From Arachnia propionica (GTDB taxonomy: Bacteria > Actinomycetota > Actinomycetes > Propionibacteriales > Propionibacteriaceae): 37,815 nt of DNA. Below the pieces are notes generated by a model. The model was not told the DNA's origin, searched no databases, and saw nothing but the letters and a program-made list of their open reading frames with translations. Position 1 is the stretch's first letter. Each line of letters starts with the position of its first letter. The DNA lies in NCBI RefSeq assembly GCF_003932785.1, contig NZ_RQYT01000026.1:1-37815 (forward strand), read 5' to 3'. Below, piece by piece: positions 33,443 through 37,815 of this stretch. A program made the position numbers and the translations under genes.

Positions 33443-33458
33443 ACTACATCGGTGTAGT
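33443..33458. promoter_or_regulatory. Small inverted repeat in the dnaA/rpmH intergenic region
   Basis: ACTACA-TCGG-TGTAGT, 6-bp arms. Function unknown; it lies about 200 bp upstream of dnaA. Confidence 0.35.
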
Positions 33459-33489
33459 TTCCCGGCCCCTGGGGAAATGTGCACGGAGT

Positions 33490-33519
33490 TTGTCGAAAAC
33501 CGCCGTGAACGCGTATCGT
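33490..33519 (+). promoter_or_regulatory. Probable rpmH promoter
   Basis: TTGTCG (33490-33495), 18-bp spacer, TATCGT (33514-33519). The long leader to 33631 contains the palindrome CCCAGGCCCCTGGG (33575-33588). Confidence 0.45.
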
Positions 33520-33630
33520 TGACCAGTCGCTGCCCAGGCCCCGCCGAGGGCCGTGCCGGGCCGCGACGTCCTTCCCCAGGCCCCTGGGTTGGGCCAACCA
33601 GATCTTTGGAACAAGCACGGAGTCATTCCC

Positions 33631-33768
33631 ATGAGCAAGCGCACGTACCAGCCGAGCAACCGTCGTCGCAGCCGTACCCACGGCTTCCGCGCCCGCATGC
33701 GTACCCGTGCCGGGCGCGCCATCCTCAGCGCACGCCGTCGCAAGGGCCGCGTCGAACTGTCCGCCTGA
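33631..33768 (+). CDS. rpmH: 50S ribosomal protein L34
   Basis: A 45-aa, very basic protein, [19 protein letters not shown], with [17 protein letters not shown], the universal L34 pattern. Five bases separate it from the rnpA start. Confidence 0.97.
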   Translation: MSKRTYQPSNRRRSRTHGFRARMRTRAGRAILSARRRKGRVELSA

Positions 33769-33772
33769 TCCC

Positions 33773-34117
33773 ATGCTTCCCCGGACGAGGAGGCTGCGAC
33801 GATCCGGTGACTTCACCGAGACCTTCCGTCGTGGCGCCAGGGCCGGGACCTCGAGCGTGGTCGTCCACGTGGCAGTCGGGACGATGAATCCACCCGGAGC
33901 GACCCGGGTGGGTTTTGTCGTGTCCAAGGCCGTCGGCAACGCGGTGGTGCGCAACCGCGTCAAGCGTCGGCTGCGGCACCTCGTCGCCTCCCGCGACGAG
34001 CAGGTCGGGGCCGATGTGGTGGTGCGGGCGCTGCCCCCTGCGGCCGCGGATCCCGGCACCCTCGTCGAGGATTTCCACAGCGCCTGGGAACGTGCGTTCC
34101 GGAGGGCGACGTGTTGA
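33773..34117 (+). CDS. rnpA: Ribonuclease P protein component
   Basis: A 114-aa basic protein: [18 protein letters not shown], then [24 protein letters not shown], which is the RNase P signature. It binds the RNase P RNA and helps mature tRNA 5' ends. Overlaps yidD by 7 bp. Confidence 0.95.
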   Translation: MLPRTRRLRRSGDFTETFRRGARAGTSSVVVHVAVGTMNPPGATRVGFVVSKAVGNAVVRNRVKRRLRHLVASRDEQVGADVVVRALPPAAADPGTLVEDFHSAWERAFRRATC

Positions 34118-34401
34118 GGTATCCGCTGCTGTGGTTCATCCGCGGCTGGCGGCGGTTCATCTCCCCGCTGTACGGGGACGTGTGCAAATTCCACCCCACC
34201 TGCTCGGCGTATGGTGAGCGTGCCGTCGAGGTGCATGGCGGCATCAAGGGCGGATTCCTGGCGGCTCGACGGATCGTCAGCTGCCACCCCTGGTCGATGG
34301 GGGGCGTGGACTACGTGCCAGGCACCCCCGAGGCCCGATCGTGGGCCGAAGAACAAGCCAACGAGAAGACCCGGGCGAGTTCCGGGCAGAAGGTGTCCTA
34401 G
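34111..34401 (+). CDS. yidD: Membrane protein insertion efficiency factor YidD
   Basis: A 96-aa protein with an N-terminal amphipathic helix and the conserved [29 protein letters not shown], with the HP-C and SCHPW cysteine motifs. The GTG at 34111 follows GGAGGG; a TTG at 34114 is the alternative. Stop abuts the yidC start. Confidence 0.93.
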   Translation: MLRYPLLWFIRGWRRFISPLYGDVCKFHPTCSAYGERAVEVHGGIKGGFLAARRIVSCHPWSMGGVDYVPGTPEARSWAEEQANEKTRASSGQKVS

Positions 34402-35499
34402 ATGATCGAGCTGCTGGTGTCCCTGTCCATCTGGGACGGCATCTACGGGCTCTTGTCGGCGATGATGCAGCCCATCTACTGGGTGATCTCCGGCATCCTG
34501 GTCCTCTTCCACGCACTCTGGGCCCCGATCTTCGGGGCCGACTCCGGGTGGGCGTGGGCGATGGCCATCGTCTGCATGACGCTGCTGGTGCGCACGCTCA
34601 TGATCCCGCTGTTCGTGAAGTCGACGAACTCGTCGCGGGCGCTGCAGATGCTGCAGCCGAAGATGGAGGCGCTGAAGAAGAAGTACGGCTCGGACCAGAT
34701 GCGGTTCAGCCAGGAGATGCAGAAGTTGTACGCCGAGGAGGGCGTCAACCCGATGGCCTCCTGCTTCCCGATGCTGCTGCAGATGCCGGTGATGCTGTCG
34801 CTGTACCGGGTGCTGCAGGGCGTGGCCGACAACCAGGTGCGCGGCCAGTGGCTGAAGGACAACCCTCAGCTCGTCGAGTCGCTGCAGAAGGCGCAGTTCC
34901 TGGGCGCCGACCTGTCGGGCCGGATCCTGCCGTTCAGCCCCTTCGGGATGACCCAGATCCTCGGCATCCTGCTCGTCGTGCTCATGGTGGTGACGCTGTT
35001 CATCACGCAGCTGCAGCTCATGCGCAAGAACATGCCGCCGGAGGCGCTGACGAGCCAGTTCGCGCAGACGCAGAAGATCATGCTGTACGGCTTCCCGATC
35101 ATGTACGCGCTGACCTCGACGTTCATCCCGATCGGTGTGCTGCTGTACTGGACCGTCAGCAACATCTGGACCATGGGTCAGCAGGGTCTCCTCATCCGCA
35201 ACAACCCCGCCCCGAACACCCCGGCCTACATCGACTGGGAGGAGCGGATGCGCGCCAAGGGCAAGGATCCCGACGCGATCATGCGGGAGCGCGCCGCCAA
35301 GCGCCGCAAGGGCCGTCCGGCGGCCACCGTCGCCCCGACCGCGCCGGTCGTCGATGAGGCGACGGGTCGCAGGAAGGTGACCAGGCAGCAGGTGACCCGT
35401 TCCACGGTGCGCACCTCGACGGAGGGCGCGGCCGGCGGGGGTGGCGGTGTGCGTCGTCAGCCACGCAACACGACGCGGGCAGCGCGGAAGAAGAAGTAG
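34402..35499 (+). CDS. yidC: Membrane protein insertase YidC
   Basis: A 365-aa Oxa1/YidC/Alb3-family insertase. Five hydrophobic helices include [41 protein letters not shown] and the conserved [21 protein letters not shown], with the long basic coiled segment [15 protein letters not shown]. The C-terminal tail is basic (AARKKK). Inserts membrane proteins with or without SecYEG. Confidence 0.96.
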   Translation: MIELLVSLSIWDGIYGLLSAMMQPIYWVISGILVLFHALWAPIFGADSGWAWAMAIVCMTLLVRTLMIPLFVKSTNSSRALQMLQPKMEALKKKYGSDQMRFSQEMQKLYAEEGVNPMASCFPMLLQMPVMLSLYRVLQGVADNQVRGQWLKDNPQLVESLQKAQFLGADLSGRILPFSPFGMTQILGILLVVLMVVTLFITQLQLMRKNMPPEALTSQFAQTQKIMLYGFPIMYALTSTFIPIGVLLYWTVSNIWTMGQQGLLIRNNPAPNTPAYIDWEERMRAKGKDPDAIMRERAAKRRKGRPAATVAPTAPVVDEATGRRKVTRQQVTRSTVRTSTEGAAGGGGGVRRQPRNTTRAARKKK

Positions 35500-35538
35500 T
35501 TTTCCGGCCCCGTGGGGGCCACCGACCGAAGGATCGTC

Positions 35539-36009
35539 ATGAGTGAGAAGACTGACAACGAGGCCCTCCTCGCTGAGGGTGACCTCGTCGCTGACTACCT
35601 GGAGGAGCTGCTCGACATCGCCGACCTCGACGGCGACATCGAGAACTCCGTCGCCAACGGCCGCGCGCACATCGCCATCGACACCGACGACGACCGTCTG
35701 GTGGGCAAGGACGGCGAGGTCCTGGAGGCGCTGCAGGAGCTGTGCCGGCTGGTCGTGATGACGGAGCAGGGGCACCGTTCGCGGCTCACCGTCGATGTCG
35801 GCGGCTTCCGGGAGAAGCGCCGCGCGGAGCTGGTCGCCCTGGCGAAGGACGCCATCGCCGAGGTGATGGAGAAGGGTGAGCCGATCCGCATGGCCCCCCT
35901 CAACGCCTACGAGCGGAAGATCATCCACGACGAGGTCGCGGCGGCCGGGCTGACGAGCGAGTCGGAGGGCGAACCGCCGTTCCGTCGCGTCGTGGTGTCG
36001 AAGGCCTGA
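35539..36009 (+). CDS. jag: RNA-binding KhpB/Jag-like protein (KH-R3H)
   Basis: A 156-aa protein with a KH domain (about 45-95, [22 protein letters not shown]) and a C-terminal R3H domain (about 100-150, [17 protein letters not shown]). The N-terminal Jag_N domain is missing, as usual in actinobacteria. The ATG at 35539 follows GAAGGATCG; an in-frame ATG at 35512 adds nine residues without a ribosome site. Confidence 0.92.
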   Translation: MSEKTDNEALLAEGDLVADYLEELLDIADLDGDIENSVANGRAHIAIDTDDDRLVGKDGEVLEALQELCRLVVMTEQGHRSRLTVDVGGFREKRRAELVALAKDAIAEVMEKGEPIRMAPLNAYERKIIHDEVAAAGLTSESEGEPPFRRVVVSKA

Positions 36010-36017
36010 GGGCTGTC

Positions 36018-36644
36018 GTGTCGTCGGAGGCCGCGGTGCGGGACGCGCTCGTGGAGCGCTTCCCGGCGGCCGCGGCGGGGCTGGACGCCTATGCCGGGAT
36101 CCTCGCCGGCAGGGGCATCGAGTGGGGGCTGCTGGGGCCCCGGGAGACCGAGCGGATCTGGAGCCGTCACGTCTCGAACTCCCTGGCGCTGAGCGACGTC
36201 GTCGGTTCGGGCCTGGACGTGGCCGACGTGGGGTCGGGGGCGGGGCTGCCCGGTATCCCGTTGGCCCTGGTGCGCCCGGACCTGCGGGTGACGTTGGTGG
36301 AGCCGCTGCTGAGGCGGGTGTCGTTCCTGGAGCTGGCGGTGGCGGATCTCGGTCTGGAGGACCGGGTGACGGTGCTGCGGGCCCGCGCCGAGGAGTGCAA
36401 GGAGACCTTCGACGTCGTCACCTGCCGCGCGGTCGCCCCGCTGGAGAAGTTGCTGAAGTGGACAGGTGGACTCTTCCTCCCCGACGGCGAGCTGCTGGCG
36501 CTGAAGGGCGCGACGGCCGAGGACGAGATCAAGGCGGCATCGAAGCTGCTGGACAAGCGATCCCTGCGCGCGGAGGTCCTGGAGATCCGGGCCTGCGCGG
36601 GGGTCGAGGGCACCCGTGCCGTGAGGGTCAGGCCCATCGGCTGA
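36018..36644 (+). CDS. rsmG: 16S rRNA (guanine-N7) methyltransferase RsmG
   Basis: A 208-aa class I SAM methyltransferase that methylates N7 of G527 of 16S rRNA. Motif I is [15 protein letters not shown], followed by [13 protein letters not shown] and, near 130, [19 protein letters not shown] start at 36018, 8 bp after jag. parAB, usual next, is absent from the window. Confidence 0.95.
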   Translation: MSSEAAVRDALVERFPAAAAGLDAYAGILAGRGIEWGLLGPRETERIWSRHVSNSLALSDVVGSGLDVADVGSGAGLPGIPLALVRPDLRVTLVEPLLRRVSFLELAVADLGLEDRVTVLRARAEECKETFDVVTCRAVAPLEKLLKWTGGLFLPDGELLALKGATAEDEIKAASKLLDKRSLRAEVLEIRACAGVEGTRAVRVRPIG

Positions 36645-36676
36645 GCCCGCCCCGACGCCGTCCAGCACTGCCGACC

Positions 36677-36739
36677 ACTGAGCCGACTGAGCCGACTGAG
36701 CCCACTCAGCCCACTCAGCCCACTCAGCCCACTGAGCCC
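36677..36739 (+). repeat. Seven 9-bp tandem repeats (ACTGAGCCS/ACTCAGCCC)
   Basis: Units at 36677, 36686 (ACTGAGCCG), 36695 (ACTGAGCCC), 36704, 36713, 36722 (ACTCAGCCC) and 36731 (ACTGAGCCC). Thirty-three bases after the rsmG stop. In one frame it would read Thr-Glu-Pro/Thr-Gln-Pro, but no gene start supports translation. Confidence 0.8.
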
Positions 36740-36794
36740 ACCTCCGCCGACGCCCTGCCGTCGGACGCCCCGAGCAACGGGGGGGGGAGGGGGG

Positions 36795-36815
36795 CACGAA
36801 TCGCCGTTCTGCTTC
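36795..36815. repeat. 21-bp direct repeat, copy 2
   Basis: Identical to 31735-31755. Both copies are noncoding and each is followed within about 20 bp by a palindrome. Confidence 0.7.
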
Positions 36816-36829
36816 CGTGAGACGTCGGT

Positions 36830-36841
36830 TGAAACGTTTCA
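36830..36841. repeat. 12-bp perfect palindrome
   Basis: TGAAACGTTTCA. It combines the parS arms TGAAAC and GTTTCA in reversed order around CG. About 155 bp left of the parS site. Confidence 0.5.
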
Positions 36842-36994
36842 GACCGAAGAAACCCGTCAGTTGGTGCTCGTCCGGTTCCTGGCGTGACGGGGCAGATCGC
36901 AGAGATCTTGGCATAGCTGTGAAACAGTAAACGTTCTAAACGAGAAGACCTGAAATAGATATATCGACATAAAGACGTGAAACACGCGGTTTCC

Positions 36995-37008
36995 GTTTCA
37001 CGTGAAAC
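36995..37008. promoter_or_regulatory. parS: parS centromere site (ParB binding)
   Basis: GTTTCACGTGAAAC is the perfect 14-bp core of the chromosomal parS site bound by ParB (established knowledge). Isolated GTGAAAC half-sites lie at 36919-36925 and 36977-36983. The site is about 4 kb from dnaA. Confidence 0.85.
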
Positions 37009-37533
37009 GCTGGCAGGTCTCTTCGGTCAGCTGTGCGGGTGCGTGATGAGGCGGAATCGTGACGATCACAGCGGATTCCGCCCCCTCTCCGCTCGCCCTT
37101 GAAGCACTGTCGACGGGACGACCTCTCGGACCGCCGGCTGTGGTTAACGGCCCGCCCGCCTCGGGCACGCGCTTGATCTGTGGTATCCGTGTGGGTGGAT
37201 CGCGCGCAGGGATGGGCCTGTCGGACCCGGTAGGGGCGGTCCGTGGAATCGGGTTCCATTGACGTGAAGTTCAGTCGTCCTCCCTTGACCGCGGCTTCTC
37301 ATCCCCGCGTCCTTTGTCACAACTCCTGGTCCGATGCCACGTGAAGCTGTGGTCCTGTGTGAAGCGGCGGGGTCGGCTCGGTGGGCTCCGTGGGTAGGAC
37401 CGATGCAGCAGGATTGACGGTGTGCGCGAGGGCGTAACGCGCTGCGGTCTCAGCCGTTTCCCGGCTTGACCGATCCGCCGTTTGCGTCAGGCTCACCCAG
37501 CGGGTCGCGTTGTTCTCCCCGTCGCTGGTCGAC

Positions 37534-37591
37534 CCGTGTCGAGACGTCCGTGGGGAACCCCGCCCAACTCGAGTCCCAGTACCGTGCGTCA
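37534..37591. repeat. Dispersed intergenic repeat, copy 2
   Basis: Begins CCGTGTCGAGAC and contains CCAACTCGAGTC and ACCGTGCGTCA; homologous to 23170-23226. Its left end forms a 12-bp inverted repeat with GTCTCGACACGG at 37595-37606. Confidence 0.6.
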
Positions 37592-37671
37592 GGGGTCTCG
37601 ACACGGACGGCTCGCTAGCGCTCGCGGTCCGGCTCGACCAACGGAGAAAGACGTCTGTCAGGGGTCTCGAC
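37588..37671. repeat. REP-like element with 15-bp direct repeats
   Basis: GTCAGGGGTCTCGAC occurs at 37588-37602 and 37657-37671. Between them is CGGCTCGCTAGCGCTCGCGG, a palindromic segment of the kind found in actinobacterial intergenic REP sequences. Confidence 0.5.
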
Positions 37672-37815
37672 TTAGAGGGTGCGCGGATAGGCGAATCTAC
37701 TGCGGTCGCCCCGGTGTCCCCCTGGCTGTGTTGTCCTCCTTGAACGCACGGTCCAGTGCGCTTTTCGTCGTCCGCCTTGCCATGAGGTCACCGTGACGAT
37801 CCTCGTGACGACCCC

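Larger units (their letters stand above)
36645..37815. other. 1.17-kb noncoding origin-proximal region
   Basis: No credible gene: the open frames here lack family signatures and ribosome sites. From left to right it holds a 9-bp tandem array (36677-36739), a G-run near 36780, the 21-bp repeat copy (36795-36815), a 12-bp palindrome (36830-36841), AT-rich DNA (about 36900-36980), a parS core (36995-37008) and REP-like repeats (37534-37671). It may include the upstream region of parA beyond the window (inference). Confidence 0.6.

Noticed and set aside
33247-35928. Long open frame continuing upstream of dnaA on the minus strand
   Set aside because: It is antisense to rpmH, rnpA, yidD, yidC and jag, and has no family signature; DnaA itself starts at 33246 with a ribosome site.
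36122-36820. Frame over rsmG with PTEPTEPTQPT repeats as a repeat protein
   Set aside because: The repeat codons lie after the rsmG stop in another frame, with no start or ribosome site.
36936-37262. Small open frames on both strands near parS
   Set aside because: No ribosome sites, no recognisable family, and composition of noncoding DNA.
1-37815. tRNA, rRNA, insertion sequence or prophage genes
   Set aside because: No tRNA cloverleaf, rRNA segment, transposase or phage structural gene was seen in the intergenic regions read.

Overview
The window is GC-rich bacterial chromosome from around the replication origin of an actinobacterium, most likely a member of the Propionibacteriaceae (Arachnia/Cutibacterium-like). 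The evidence is the order rsmG-jag-yidC-yidD-rnpA-rpmH // dnaA ... dnaN-recF-dciA, the high GC, frequent GTG starts and many leaderless promoters. The family-level placement is inference from gene order and protein style; no database was searched.

Layout. At 1-168 (minus) lies the start of a truncated small helical protein, possibly a type VII secretion substrate. From 335 to 6705 there is a sugar PTS locus: a DeoR-type regulator, a PTS EIIC-EIIB-EIIB permease, an EIIA-HPr-EI fusion, and a divergent glycyl-radical-enzyme activase. From 6869 to 11678 are small membrane proteins (two tandem paralogs), a DUF664/DinB-like protein, a divergent WYL regulator with a clear operator, and a proline-rich single-span protein. 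From 11642 to 14449 (minus) is a tightly coupled three-gene cassette: AAA ATPase (RloA/AbiLi-like), RloB/AbiLii-like protein, and a GyrB-like ATPase/transducer fragment. This is the best candidate here for an undescribed, probably anti-phage, system. From 14592 to 18744 are a DtxR/MntR-family repressor and a four-gene Mn/Zn-type ABC importer with a DtxR-like box inside its promoter. From 18845 to 23922 are a paralog of the proline-rich protein, an ABC-2 exporter, a 60-aa membrane protein and a NarL-type two-component system.

The origin block runs from 23913 to 36644. On the minus strand are dciA, a vapBC toxin-antitoxin pair coupled to dciA, recF, a 66-aa membrane protein, dnaN, a MacB/FtsX-type ABC transporter inserted between dnaN and dnaA, and dnaA. 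On the plus strand are rpmH, rnpA, yidD, yidC, jag and rsmG. The space between dnaA and the ABC transporter carries clustered degenerate DnaA boxes and is the best oriC candidate. The dnaA/rpmH space carries a consensus DnaA box.

The last 1.17 kb (36645-37815) has no convincing gene. It holds a 9-bp tandem array, a perfect parS core, AT-rich DNA and dispersed palindromic repeats. parAB, usual in this position, is not in the window. gyrBA, often next to dciA in actinobacteria, is also absent from its usual place.
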